Positions 1 through 8,254 of a stretch of 20,308 nucleotides of DNA are shown here, piece after piece. This DNA is from JAGNLA01 sp964639885. Lineage in GTDB: Bacteria > Caldisericota > Caldisericia > JAAYUI01. The number at the start of each line of letters is the position of its first letter. Position 1 is the first letter of the stretch. Location of the stretch: positions 1 to 20,308 of the forward strand of contig CAZXEH010000031.1 of NCBI GenBank assembly GCA_964639885.1, in the 5' to 3' direction. The notes under the pieces were generated by a model that did no database searches, had not been told where the DNA came from, and was given only the letters and a program-made list of their open reading frames with translations. The position numbers and the translations under genes were made by a program.

Positions 1-2551
1 AGGTAATTGTCACTGTTTTCGAGTTCTGATCCCACTCAACCTTTGATCCAAGCTGCTCTGAAACGAACCTGAGAGGAACGTATGTCGAGCTGCTCACGAT
101 GATTGGCGGATTCTGGAGTGCTACCGATTTTCCGTTGACGTTTGCTGTGTTTTTGCCAATCCAGAGCTCGATGGTTGTGTCACCCATCTTGTAGGTGACC
201 TTCTTTTCAGCTGAATCCCAGAGCACTTCAGCCTTGAAGACGTCGCCGGTTGCACGCAGTGGGACGTAGGTTCTGCCAGAAATTATCTGTGGCGCTCTCG
301 GTGAAACGACGGTTTCTGTGATGTCTGTGGTCACTTCAAAATTTGTGTCGCCGATTTTCATTTTTATGGTCTTGCCAACAACATTTGCTGTGACTGGGAC
401 AGTGATGTTTCCACCGTTTGTTTCGATTGTCACTGAATCCTTGAATTCCTTCCAGACAAATTGCTTACCCGGAACAAACGTGATCTGGATTGATTTGGTA
501 TCGGCAGTGATAACCTTTGGTGCGATTTTGAGGTTGGCCGAATTTGTTTTGACAGAGCCTGTGAGTCCGACCTCACCGAGGTTTTCGATCTCAATAACTT
601 TTGATACACCGTCACGTTCAAAATAAACGTTGCCAAAGCTGAGCTTTTCCTGTGCAACCGAGAGTTTCGCAGGTTTCTTCTCAGGTTCTGGCGGGGCAAC
701 CGACTTGACGATCTGAACCCTGCAGTTACCAGTGTCGGTGACCGTGAACAGGTTTTCGCCAAGACAAGTGACATGACCCGGAAGGTGGAAGCTGCCTGGC
801 ATTGCCTTGTAATCCTCAGCAGTTTCAATCTTTGCCAACATCCCTTCAGACCCAACCGTTGTAATGGTTGACCCATTTGTGGCCAGGAGAACCACACCAC
901 CCCTGTCAGCGTCCAAAACGATGATTTCCCCTGTTGGAAGTGTTGATATCGAGACTGGAAGAGCCATGTCGCTGTTAAGGTCAATCTTTTTGAGGAACGA
1001 GCCAGAGATTGTGAACACACCGATTTTCCTTGATGCCGGATCGAGGACAAGAATGTTGTTGTCCTTGTCAATTGCACAATCTGTCAACCTCTTTGCGTCA
1101 AGATCCTTCCTTGCATCAAAAGTGAACGGTACACCGCTTGAGAAGACGGTGACGTTTCCGCTGCTGTCGAGGCCAACCATGTTCTTGTCTTTGGCGGTGA
1201 TCGAAATGAATATGTTGGTGTTGAACGGGCTTGAAGAAAGGTCGTAACTGTCAGTTTTTTCAAGGGTCTTCTCGTCGAACTTGAGCACCCTGAAGCCTGT
1301 TGCCACAAGGATTTCACCCTTCATGTACGCCATGTCGACACCGAGAGCGAAATCGAAGCCGGGCATGTCCATGAGGTTGTCCTTTATCTCGATTTGCTTT
1401 GCCGGTGTGCCATCTTTGTTGTAGGCGCGAAGGATTGGAGGATACAGGTCAAGGACATAGGTCATGCCGGACGGAGTGGTCATTGCAGTGGTCGGGAATT
1501 TGAGGCAGTCTGAGCTTGTTGTTGAACCGATGAGTTCGAAGGCCGTTGGATCACGGTAGATTTTTCCGGCAAAAGGCATGACAAAGTAGATTTTGCCATC
1601 GTTGGTTGTGTCCATGGAGGTGATAAGGTCTTTAAGGATGTTGTCGGTGGCCATTTTGTCTTCATGGACTATGGGCCACGTTTTTTCGGGGTCGCCGTTG
1701 AGCTTGAACTGTTTGATCTTCCATCCGATTGAAAAACCATTTACCGAGACATCGATTGAAAGATCAACGAGGAACAGGTCTGTTCTTGTGAGTGCGCCGG
1801 TGAAAGGCATGAACAGGGCGTACTCGTCTGCAGCAGGGTCGGCAATTGTTGAGCCGAACTCACGCAGGAGCTTGCCGTCAGCGTTGTAGACCATCACCAG
1901 AAGCTCGTTGCTGGTCTCTTCCATTGATGGGCTGGAAGAATCGAGCACAACAATTGAGCCGTCGAAACCAACCCAGAAATTTACAGGATTAGCAAACTTG
2001 CCCGAGCCTGTGCCAACGGTTCCGACCGTTCTCTTGTACATGAAATCAGAGCCGAATTGGACAACACCGGTTTTCTGGTCAAGCACGTAAAACTCGCCCT
2101 TGTGGATTCGAAGCATGACAGGGGCGTCAATCTTTGGATCTTTGGCTGAGAAATCGATGGCTTGCCTTGCCATGCCGTTGTCATCGATAGAATAAAGCCC
2201 TCTTGAATTGATGAAGTAATATTTGTCGTTTGAATCAACTGCAAACGAGACTGGATTGAAGAACGAGTTGAACAGGAAACTGTCAAGAGATGATGATGAA
2301 GCCATAAACATTGCGTTCACCCTCAATCTTCGCAAGACTTTGCCCGTTTGGTCGTACCTGACAAATGTTGAAGTCGAGGCATCGTAGACAGAAACCGAGC
2401 CATCGTCGTGTGTACACACACCCATCGGCATGCCGATCTGGTCTCCGGTTGGGCCGTTCCCGACCACTGCAAACTCAAAGGTTTGGTCGGATTTGGCAAG
2501 CCCTGGGAACAAAAGTGCTAAAACGATGAGGATTGGAATCAGTTTCTTCAT
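1..2551 (-). CDS. Exported beta-propeller (NHL-like) protein with ASH-like and copper-amine-oxidase-N stalk domains, C-terminus cut by window edge
   Basis: The reading frame is open from ATG at 2551 to the left edge (850 codons). A GGAGG sits 5-6 bases before the ATG. Residues 1-20 are a signal peptide (MKK, then a hydrophobic run ending FPGLA). Residues about 25-620 contain repeated propeller-type blades, with motifs such as GSGKFANPVNFWVGFDGSI and NNILVLDPASRKIGVF, like NHL or SMP-30 repeats. A Pro/Glu/Lys linker follows near 620. Residues about 628-723 resemble an ASH/Hydin-type immunoglobulin-like domain (LSFGNVYFERDG). Residues about 735-850 carry two copper-amine-oxidase-N-type stalk repeats (TYVPLRATGDVFKAEVLWD and TYVPLRFVSEQLGSKVEWD). 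The likely role is an extracellular or cell-surface binding protein; the ligand is unknown. It diverges from the phage cluster and shares its control region. It looks like a cellular gene rather than a virion gene, but this is inference. Confidence 0.85.
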   Translation of the reverse strand, partial: MKKLIPILIVLALLFPGLAKSDQTFEFAVVGNGPTGDQIGMPMGVCTHDDGSVSVYDASTSTFVRYDQTGKVLRRLRVNAMFMASSSSLDSFLFNSFFNPVSFAVDSNDKYYFINSRGLYSIDDNGMARQAIDFSAKDPKIDAPVMLRIHKGEFYVLDQKTGVVQFGSDFMYKRTVGTVGTGSGKFANPVNFWVGFDGSIVVLDSSSPSMEETSNELLVMVYNADGKLLREFGSTIADPAADEYALFMPFTGALTRTDLFLVDLSIDVSVNGFSIGWKIKQFKLNGDPEKTWPIVHEDKMATDNILKDLITSMDTTNDGKIYFVMPFAGKIYRDPTAFELIGSTTSSDCLKFPTTAMTTPSGMTYVLDLYPPILRAYNKDGTPAKQIEIKDNLMDMPGFDFALGVDMAYMKGEILVATGFRVLKFDEKTLEKTDSYDLSSSPFNTNIFISITAKDKNMVGLDSSGNVTVFSSGVPFTFDARKDLDAKRLTDCAIDKDNNILVLDPASRKIGVFTISGSFLKKIDLNSDMALPVSISTLPTGEIIVLDADRGGVVLLATNGSTITTVGSEGMLAKIETAEDYKAMPGSFHLPGHVTCLGENLFTVTDTGNCRVQIVKSVAPPEPEKKPAKLSVAQEKLSFGNVYFERDGVSKVIEIENLGEVGLTGSVKTNSANLKIAPKVITADTKSIQITFVPGKQFVWKEFKDSVTIETNGGNITVPVTANVVGKTIKMKIGDTNFEVTTDITETVVSPRAPQIISGRTYVPLRATGDVFKAEVLWDSAEKKVTYKMGDTTIELWIGKNTANVNGKSVALQNPPIIVSSSTYVPLRFVSEQLGSKVEWDQNSKTVTIT

Positions 2552-2610
2552 GTGCGCCTCCACCGGCATTGTAAGGTCTTTTGGGAATGCTTTCAATGGT
2601 TTTCCCACAA

Positions 2611-2628
2611 TATAGTATAAATACTATA
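2611..2628. promoter_or_regulatory. Operator A: palindrome TATAGTA-N4-TACTATA
   Basis: The sequence TATAGTATAAATACTATA has perfect 7-base arms (8 bases if the next inner pair is counted). An extra overlapping half-site, TACTATA, lies at 2627-2633. The same arms with a different 4-base centre recur at 2700-2717. The site covers the probable -10 box of the leftward promoter. It is read as a binding site for a dimeric transcription factor, which is not encoded in this window as far as can be seen. Confidence 0.7.
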
Positions 2629-2650
2629 CTATAAATTATGTATTAATCAA
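2623..2650 (-). promoter_or_regulatory. Putative leftward promoter of the propeller-protein gene
   Basis: On the minus strand, TTGATT (2650-2645) is followed after 16 bases by TATAGT (2628-2623), an acceptable sigma-70-type -35/-10 pair about 75 bases before the ATG at 2551. The -10 box lies inside palindrome A. The region is very AT-rich, so other -10 placements are possible. Confidence 0.45.
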
Positions 2651-2688
2651 ATAAATATAACAAAAACGACAATCTTAATACTGATCGG

Positions 2689-2716
2689 TTGACATCGATT
2701 ATAGTATATGTACTAT
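2689..2716 (+). promoter_or_regulatory. Putative rightward late-operon promoter upstream of the terminase gene
   Basis: TTGACA (2689-2694, perfect -35 consensus) is followed after 16 bases by TACTAT (2711-2716). It lies just before the terminase start at 2736, leaving a leader of about 12-15 bases that carries the GAGGGGAGAG ribosome binding site. The -10 box is inside operator B, so a protein bound there would block transcription. It would drive the tightly packed virion genes downstream. Confidence 0.65.
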
Positions 2717-2717
2717 A
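2700..2717. promoter_or_regulatory. Operator B: second copy of TATAGTA-N4-TACTATA
   Basis: The sequence TATAGTATATGTACTATA has the same 7-base arms as operator A, centre to centre 89 bases away. It overlaps the spacer and -10 box of the rightward promoter. Two identical arm pairs in a 110-base stretch argue for a specific regulator rather than AT-rich chance. Confidence 0.72.
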
Positions 2718-2735
2718 TCAATCGTGAGGGGAGAG

Positions 2736-4265
2736 ATGGAAGGGGATCTCAAAAAAACTGAGTCCGTGACCACAAATCTGGCTGGGAGGCTGATAGAGGA
2801 ACCGGTTGGAAGACAGGAGCTTGGGAGAGCTGAATGTTTTTCAAAGAATCAGGTTGAGATTCTCGGGGGCAAGGCAGGATTGGGGCAAACGGCTCGGGGG
2901 CTGGCTGGTTCGCTGGGGATTCATCTCTCCCCGCACCAGAACCGCTGGCTCGAACTTTTAGATTGGGACTGGCAGAGACACATCCATCTTTCACCAAGAG
3001 GACACGGCAAAACAACAGTTTTCGTTGTGCTAGGAATAATGGCAATCATCAAACAGAACCCAAGCGCAAGAATCCTCATTATTTCTAAAACCGAAAACGT
3101 AGCCTCCAGCACGCTTTCCCAGGTTGCAAGATGTGCAGGGACGCTCTTTGATAGAGGCCAATTCAATAAATTTGAGAGCAAAACATCCGTCAGGGTTCGC
3201 TTCGAAGGCAACGACTGCAAAGAACCTTCAATCTACGCAACCGGCATCGGCTCCGGTATCACCGGACTCCATTTCGACTGGATCATCTGTGACGACATCA
3301 TTGACGACCTCAACTCGGGCACATCAGAGCAAAGGGATAAAGTCTGGGATTGGTTTGCGGGATCGTTGATGCACCTTTCGCTGCCTCAGACAAGATTTCT
3401 TGTTATAGGCACGAGAAAACATCCTGAAGACATATACGGAAGGCTCATCAAAGACTCGGCATGGTCGAACTGTGTCGAATCAGCCATCATTAGGTACCCG
3501 GAAAACTTCAGGCAGGCTCTTGATGCTGGACAGCCGATTGACCATTTTTTCAAGTTTGCCAAGGGTCGGTTGAAATTCATTGAAAAGTCAGATGAAGGCG
3601 AAGTCCTTTGGCCAGATCAGTGGAGCATGGACAGGTTGCTGGTCGAGAGGCTCACCATGGGGGAAACATTTTTTGACCGTGAGAAGCAAAATGACGTAAG
3701 GTTTTTTGAGGGTCGAATCTTCAAACCCGAATGGATAAGGAGATGGAGCGAAAAACCTGACAGGGATTCAATGGTTGTGTACATGGGTTGTGACCTTGCC
3801 ATCTCCAAAAAGGACAAGGCTGATTATTTTGCGCTTGCCGTGGTTGGCAGAAGGAATGAAGACTTTTACCTGCTCGACCTCTTCACAGACCGTATCGGTT
3901 TTGCCAGGCAGGCGCAGGTGATCCGGGAAAAAGTCGTGGAATGGAACCCGCTTCAGGTTGGCATTGAAGATGTCGCCTACCAGAGGGCTTTGATCGAGCA
4001 CCTTGAGGCTGGCGGAGGGATTCCGGTCACACCGATTAGGCCCTGTGCGCCAAAAGAGGCAAGGTTAAAGGCTTTGCAACCACTCTTTGAATCTGGCAGG
4101 GTGACCGTTGGCAGGCATCACGAGAATTTTATCAAGCAACTGCTTGATTTTCCGTCAGGCAGACATGATGACATGATCGACGCATTTGAGATGGCAGTGT
4201 CGCTTTCGACAAGGGGAGGAAGACTGGCGCTGGATTTCGTAGGGAAGGACAGGGAGGATGAATGA
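2736..4265 (+). CDS. Phage terminase large subunit (packaging ATPase and nuclease)
   Basis: This 509-residue protein would pump DNA into the prohead and cut the concatemer. The ATPase part shows a Walker A-type loop PRGHGKTT (about 87-94), a Walker B strand WIICDD (about 182-187) and a coupling motif VIGTR (about 223-227). The RNase H-like nuclease part shows acidic residues in GCDLAIS (Asp ~353), GIEDVAYQ (Glu ~411) and RHDDMIDAF (Asp ~478-482). ATG at 2736 was chosen over the in-frame GTG at 2724 because GAGGGGAGAG immediately precedes it. The stop overlaps the portal start (ATGA). No small terminase gene lies upstream: only the 184-base control region separates it from the divergent gene. 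Confidence 0.95.
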   Translation: MEGDLKKTESVTTNLAGRLIEEPVGRQELGRAECFSKNQVEILGGKAGLGQTARGLAGSLGIHLSPHQNRWLELLDWDWQRHIHLSPRGHGKTTVFVVLGIMAIIKQNPSARILIISKTENVASSTLSQVARCAGTLFDRGQFNKFESKTSVRVRFEGNDCKEPSIYATGIGSGITGLHFDWIICDDIIDDLNSGTSEQRDKVWDWFAGSLMHLSLPQTRFLVIGTRKHPEDIYGRLIKDSAWSNCVESAIIRYPENFRQALDAGQPIDHFFKFAKGRLKFIEKSDEGEVLWPDQWSMDRLLVERLTMGETFFDREKQNDVRFFEGRIFKPEWIRRWSEKPDRDSMVVYMGCDLAISKKDKADYFALAVVGRRNEDFYLLDLFTDRIGFARQAQVIREKVVEWNPLQVGIEDVAYQRALIEHLEAGGGIPVTPIRPCAPKEARLKALQPLFESGRVTVGRHHENFIKQLLDFPSGRHDDMIDAFEMAVSLSTRGGRLALDFVGKDREDE

Positions 4266-5443
4266 AAAAGGCGAGTGTTGAATTTTTGGATGCAGTTTCA
4301 GGAAAATCCAGGCAACTCAAAGACCCGTTTTATGGGATGACTGGAATCATTGAACCGCCGGCATACCTAAATTTTACGAGGCTGCTTGAGCTTTATCAGA
4401 CTTCGGAAATCTATTACAGGGCGGTTCAGGTGAAGGCCCAGTTCACGGTTGGTCAGGGCTGGAGGCTCATCCAAACCGGTGAAGTCGACGAACAGGACTT
4501 TGAAAGGCTGAAGGATTTCTTTAATGGTTGCAATCCCGAAATGAGTTTTGACGAGGTGCTCGCCCAGGTGATGACAGACCTTGAGTGCCTTGGAAACGCC
4601 TATATCGAGGTGACAAGGGAAGCCTCGGGCGCACTTTCAGGGTTGTACCATGTACCGGCTCACACGGTCAGAATCGCTTCAGACGGCGGCTTTGTACAGA
4701 TTCGAGGCAACAAGAAAGTCAGGTTTGCCCAGTTTGGGTCAACCGGTCAGATGGATGAAGACGGAATGCCACTTTCCGAGATGATACACCTGGCAAAGTA
4801 CAACCCGGCCTCGACATTTTATGGCCTGCCAGACGCTGTGCCGGCAATCGGCTCAACCATGGGCGACCTGATGGCGCGTGATTTCAACATAAATTTCTTC
4901 GACAACAACGCTTCACCGCAGTACTGCCTGATGATTTCGGGCGGGATGCTGACGCCAAAGGACAAGGAAGAGCTTCAGCAGTATTTTTCAAACCTGAAGG
5001 GCAATCCTCACAAAACCATGATTCTCCAGCTTCCAAAGGATGTCACGGGCGAACTCAAGCCGATCTCCACATCGCCAAAGGAAGCCAGTTTTGAGCAATT
5101 CCGCAAGATGAACAGAGATTTGACGGTGGTTGCGCACGGGGTTCCGCCACATCTGCTCGGGATTATCGAATCGGGCAACCTTGGTGGAGGGACAGGCGAG
5201 TCCCAGCTTGCAAACTTCAAAAACCTTGTCATCAACCCAAGGCAGAGGTTCCTGGCAGAAAGGATCAACAGGCTGATCATAGACCGTGGCTTTGGCATCA
5301 AAAACGTCAGGTTCGAGTTCAACGAGATGGATGCCGAAGATGAGATGAAAAACGCACAGATCAACAAAATCTGGCTTGAAACAGGGGTGCTTCAGGCCGA
5401 TGAGGTCAGGGGCCAGATGGGGCTAGGCTCTCTGGAAGAGTAG
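4262..5443 (+). CDS. Phage portal protein
   Basis: The 393-residue protein resembles HK97/PBSX-type portals, the dodecameric ring at the capsid vertex through which DNA passes. Supporting features are position directly after the large terminase, family-typical length, the segment GNAYIEVTREASG (about 115-127), the YNPASTFYGLPDAVPAI stretch (about 180-196), and the conserved-type segment VPPHLLGIIESGNLGGG (about 293-309) followed by a C-terminal helical region. The gene overlaps the terminase by four bases and ends with TAG. The frame beyond that TAG closes quickly, so the amber codon here acts as a genuine stop. Confidence 0.93.
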   Translation: MKKASVEFLDAVSGKSRQLKDPFYGMTGIIEPPAYLNFTRLLELYQTSEIYYRAVQVKAQFTVGQGWRLIQTGEVDEQDFERLKDFFNGCNPEMSFDEVLAQVMTDLECLGNAYIEVTREASGALSGLYHVPAHTVRIASDGGFVQIRGNKKVRFAQFGSTGQMDEDGMPLSEMIHLAKYNPASTFYGLPDAVPAIGSTMGDLMARDFNINFFDNNASPQYCLMISGGMLTPKDKEELQQYFSNLKGNPHKTMILQLPKDVTGELKPISTSPKEASFEQFRKMNRDLTVVAHGVPPHLLGIIESGNLGGGTGESQLANFKNLVINPRQRFLAERINRLIIDRGFGIKNVRFEFNEMDAEDEMKNAQINKIWLETGVLQADEVRGQMGLGSLEE

Positions 5444-5474
5444 AAAACATTTGCTTTTTTTGAAGGGAGGGTTG

Positions 5475-6170
5475 ATGGGAGAAAACAAACGTCGTTTTGT
5501 CTGGGGTTTTGCCTCCACAGAAACGCTTGACAAGCAGGGAGACATCGTCTCAAGGGAGGCCCTTGAAAGGGCAGTGTCAGACTATGTCAAATGGCGCAAC
5601 ATCCGCGAGATGCACCAGTCAAGGACGGTCGGAATCGCAAGGCACGTTGTTCTGCTTGGAAAAGGCTTGTTGATTGGCGCACAAATCACCGATGACGAGT
5701 GCTGGGAAAAGATCAGGTCAGGCATCTACAGGGGATTTTCAATCGGTGGAATGGTAAACGACAGGCAGGCGAAGGTTTTGGGGGGAAGACCGGTTTCGGT
5801 GATCACGGACATGACCATCGCCGAGATTTCGGTCGTTGATCAGCCGGCTAACAATGATGCCGGATTCATGCTGTTTTGTGGCATGGGAAAGGAGAGGGAG
5901 ATGTTTGGGAAGTGGTTTAGAAAAGTTGTGGGAGACGAGGTCGAAAAGTCGGTGCCGGAAGAATTTGTCACTGATTTTTCCGACAAGCTGGCAACAATCA
6001 CCGCAATCGTAGAAAAGCTCATGGATATGTGTGAAGAGCTTGACAGGACGATCAGGGAGTTTGAAGCAAGGCTTTCGGCCATCGAGGCAAGGTTTTCAAA
6101 AACCAAGGCAATGAGCGGGCAGATTGAACCTGCAAAGCCTTGGATGTCTGTAACAAGCCTGCTTTCATGA
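5475..6170 (+). CDS. Prohead maturation protease (XkdF/HK97-type) with scaffold-like coiled-coil C-terminus
   Basis: The N-terminal 140 residues match phage serine capsid proteases. They include FVWGFASTETLDKQGDIV near the start, a candidate catalytic His in REMHQ (about 47), and a candidate nucleophile Ser in YRGFSIGG (about 89). The strand ITDMTIAEISVVDQPAN completes the core. Residues about 165-215 are charged and heptad-like (LATITAIVEKLMDMCEELD) and probably act as a fused scaffold; no separate scaffold gene is present. ATG at 5475 was chosen because AAGGGAGG (5463-5470) precedes it. An upstream in-frame TTG at 5451 would put that site inside the gene. It lies between portal and capsid genes, the usual position. 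Confidence 0.85.
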   Translation: MGENKRRFVWGFASTETLDKQGDIVSREALERAVSDYVKWRNIREMHQSRTVGIARHVVLLGKGLLIGAQITDDECWEKIRSGIYRGFSIGGMVNDRQAKVLGGRPVSVITDMTIAEISVVDQPANNDAGFMLFCGMGKEREMFGKWFRKVVGDEVEKSVPEEFVTDFSDKLATITAIVEKLMDMCEELDRTIREFEARLSAIEARFSKTKAMSGQIEPAKPWMSVTSLLS

Positions 6171-6190
6171 AGAAAATTTTGGGAGGGAAA

Positions 6191-7369
6191 ATGATCAGGA
6201 ATTCGGAACTTTTGTCAAAATCAGCAATCACTTCAGGCACATTTGCCAACCGTGTCGGCCTTTCAACCGAGGATGCCGACCGTTTCATCGACTACATCGT
6301 CGATGCATCGTTCCTCAAGAACAACGCACGCGTTGAGAGGATGAAGGGCAACACAAAAAAGCTTGTCAGGCTCGGACTCGGTGAGGAAGTGCTCAGACCA
6401 GGGGCATACGGTACCGCCGGCAACAGCTTCAGCGATGTCACAACCACAAACATCACCCTTGCCTCTAAGAGCATGAAGGCAATCGTGCCAATCGCCGACG
6501 ACGCTCTTCTGGACAACATCGAAGGCGAAGCGTTTGCCGACCACCTCATGAAGATGGTTGCAAACCAGATCGGCAACCAGCTCGAGTATGCCTACCTCAT
6601 GGGTCAGGATGTCGGTGACGGCGCTGAAAAAACCCACATCTGGGAACAGATCACAGGCTGGTATCCGAGAGCGGTGGCTGACGGTCACATCATTGACTGC
6701 ACCACCCTTTCAGACAGGTATGTCAGCACTGACAAACTCTCAAAAGCGATCAAGACGCTTTCGAGCAAATACAGGGGCAATCGTGACAACCTCCGTTTCA
6801 TCATGAGCGATGACCTGTACCAGGATTTCGTCGACATCATCGGCAACAGAACCACACCGCTCGGAGACGAGGCCATCACCGGTGAAGGTCTTCTCTCTTT
6901 CGGCAGGGTGCCAATCAGCTCATGTGCGCTCCTTCCGTCAACCCTTCCGGTTTCTGTTTCAGGTGGCGGGTCAACAACACTTGCCGACGACGCTGACAAG
7001 GGCGACACAACCATCTCGGTCACATCGGCAACTGGACTTTCAGGAAACGACTGGATCGCAATCGGTACAGGCGCAACCCGTGAAGTCAGGAAGATCGCCA
7101 GCATCGACACCACCACACTCACACTCACACAAGCCCTTGAGTACGACCACGCTTCAGCACAGGCAGTTGTCGAGGTCTCAAACGACGGCACGTTTGCAAT
7201 GCTTTGTGACACTTCAAACCTCATCCTTGGAATCCAGCAGGACATCCAGATTGAGACCGAAAGGCGCGCAACAGAAGGCGTAACCTACTTCGTGGTCACA
7301 ATCAGGTGCGACTGTGCTCTTGAAAATCCAGATGCAGTCGTAGTTCTTGACAACCTCAAGGTGAAGTGA
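6191..7369 (+). CDS. Major capsid protein (HK97 fold) with inserted beta-rich domain
   Basis: A 392-residue protein follows the protease, with GGGAGGG just before ATG 6191. The N-terminal region and the segment MKAIVPIADDALLDNIEG, then MANQIGNQLEYAYLMG-like helices, resemble capsid subunits in which the long spine helix precedes the P- and A-domains. Residues about 260-330 form an extra unit beginning DKGDTTISVTSATGLSGNDW and ending near DHASAQAVVEV. Related units occur in the tail tube protein and in the fibre-like protein. The unit is followed by the closing capsid strands (IQQDIQIETERRATEGVTYF). The insert may be exposed on the capsid surface as a decoration, which is inference. The gene overlaps the next start by one base (TGATG). 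Confidence 0.9.
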   Translation: MIRNSELLSKSAITSGTFANRVGLSTEDADRFIDYIVDASFLKNNARVERMKGNTKKLVRLGLGEEVLRPGAYGTAGNSFSDVTTTNITLASKSMKAIVPIADDALLDNIEGEAFADHLMKMVANQIGNQLEYAYLMGQDVGDGAEKTHIWEQITGWYPRAVADGHIIDCTTLSDRYVSTDKLSKAIKTLSSKYRGNRDNLRFIMSDDLYQDFVDIIGNRTTPLGDEAITGEGLLSFGRVPISSCALLPSTLPVSVSGGGSTTLADDADKGDTTISVTSATGLSGNDWIAIGTGATREVRKIASIDTTTLTLTQALEYDHASAQAVVEVSNDGTFAMLCDTSNLILGIQQDIQIETERRATEGVTYFVVTIRCDCALENPDAVVVLDNLKVK

Positions 7370-7554
7370 TGACCTTTGTCTGCAAAAAGGAAACAGGCTC
7401 GATCACCACTCTCTGGCGCAGGGTTTTTGCAGGTCAAACCTTTGAAACCGCTGACAGCGACGAGATCGTTTACCTGATGGGCAATCCAGATTTCGGGGAG
7501 GTGAAGGAATGTATACCACAAAAGAAAAAGTCAGGGCGGAACTCAAAGGCGTAG
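7369..7554 (+). CDS. Small head-region protein of unknown function
   Basis: The 61-residue product starts MTFVCKKETGSITTLWRRVF and contains EIVYLMGNPDFGEVKE. Short proteins of this look are common between capsid and connector genes in siphoviruses. The start is coupled to the capsid stop (TGATG). Its last 46 bases overlap the next gene in another frame, and the next gene's GGGAGGTGAAGG binding site lies inside it. The final 15 residues are basic and low in information, so the functional part is probably the first 45 residues. No family can be named. Confidence 0.6.
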   Translation: MTFVCKKETGSITTLWRRVFAGQTFETADSDEIVYLMGNPDFGEVKECIPQKKKSGRNSKA

Positions 7555-7880
7555 ACTCAATCCTGGTTCCCGACACCTCGGAGGATGGGTTCTCGCTGGA
7601 AACAGCCATCACGAAGGCAAGCGCAATTGTTGACGCCTATCTTGGAGCAAGCTGGTCAGTTCCAGAGCCAACACCTGAAATTGTAGCCACAGCATGCACC
7701 GACCTTGCAACAGGGCTTGTACTTGAGTGGCTTTACAGCGAAGGCACCGAAGGGTACCCGCCAATCTACGAGTCACGCATCAAACGGGCGAAAGACCTGC
7801 TTGAGAAGATGGCTGACGGTCGCATTGAAGCCGGGTTGACATCAAAATCAACTTCAACCGGCGGAGTCTGGGTGGCATGA
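7509..7880 (+). CDS. Head-tail connector protein, Mu gp36-like (DUF1320-type)
   Basis: A 123-residue, mostly helical protein starts MYTTKEKVRAEL, followed by KASAIVDAYLGASWSVPEPTP and an alpha segment IVATACTDLATGLVLEWLY. This order (YTT start, a helix ending in a xxDAYL motif, a proline-rich turn, a long helix) is typical of gp36/gp6-type adaptors that sit under the portal. A strong GGGAGG precedes the ATG. It overlaps the next gene by four bases (ATGA). Position after the capsid gene agrees with a role in joining head and tail. Confidence 0.8.
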   Translation: MYTTKEKVRAELKGVDSILVPDTSEDGFSLETAITKASAIVDAYLGASWSVPEPTPEIVATACTDLATGLVLEWLYSEGTEGYPPIYESRIKRAKDLLEKMADGRIEAGLTSKSTSTGGVWVA

Positions 7881-8254
7881 GGGTAAAGCTTTCTATTTCA
7901 ACAAACCTGATTGACTCTCTCAGGGAGAGGCTTGCCGATAAATCTGGAATCCTGAGAAATCTTGGAGGTTTTGTGGCCAAAGAGATTGATGAGAACTTCA
8001 GGCAGGGTGGAAGGCCAAGGTGGGCGGGAAACCGCCCACTGGTGCGGACGGGTCGCATGAAAAGGGAAGCTGTAACTGTTAAGCTGGATGGTTCAAAAGT
8101 CCAGGTTGGCGATGGTTTGAAAGCCGTCCCTTACGCAGCCTGGATAAATGATGGAACCAGAAAGATGCCGTCCAGACCATTCATGAGTGTTCCAGACATG
8201 GCGCGTGGGGCAGTCAAAACCATCAGGGAAAGCCTTTTTGGGAGAGGAAAATGA
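7877..8254 (+). CDS. Phage virion morphogenesis / tail completion protein (Mu gpG-like)
   Basis: The 125-residue protein shows the signature layout of the phage virion morphogenesis family. It has NFRQGGRPRWAGNRPLVRTG in the middle, a beta region carrying VGDGLKAVPYAAWINDGT, then RPFMSVP near the end. These proteins complete the tail end that docks to the head. The linker between the RPRW motif and RTG is short compared with usual members. That exact stretch of DNA forms a perfect GNRA-loop hairpin (8020-8039). The gene is translationally coupled on both sides by ATGA overlaps. Confidence 0.8.
   Translation: MRVKLSISTNLIDSLRERLADKSGILRNLGGFVAKEIDENFRQGGRPRWAGNRPLVRTGRMKREAVTVKLDGSKVQVGDGLKAVPYAAWINDGTRKMPSRPFMSVPDMARGAVKTIRESLFGRGK
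8020..8039 (+). other. Hairpin with GAAA tetraloop inside the gpG-like gene
   Basis: GTGGGCGG pairs perfectly with CCGCCCAC around a GAAA loop, and a G-T pair can extend it outward. Eight mostly G-C pairs with a GNRA loop make a very stable RNA hairpin within coding sequence. No T-run follows, so it is not a classical terminator. Confidence 0.6.

Noticed and set aside
430..1077. Minus-strand open frame of 215 codons inside the propeller gene
   Set aside because: It lies in a different phase from the continuous 850-codon frame that has a signal peptide, propeller and stalk repeats. Its own product is Ser/Arg-rich noise.
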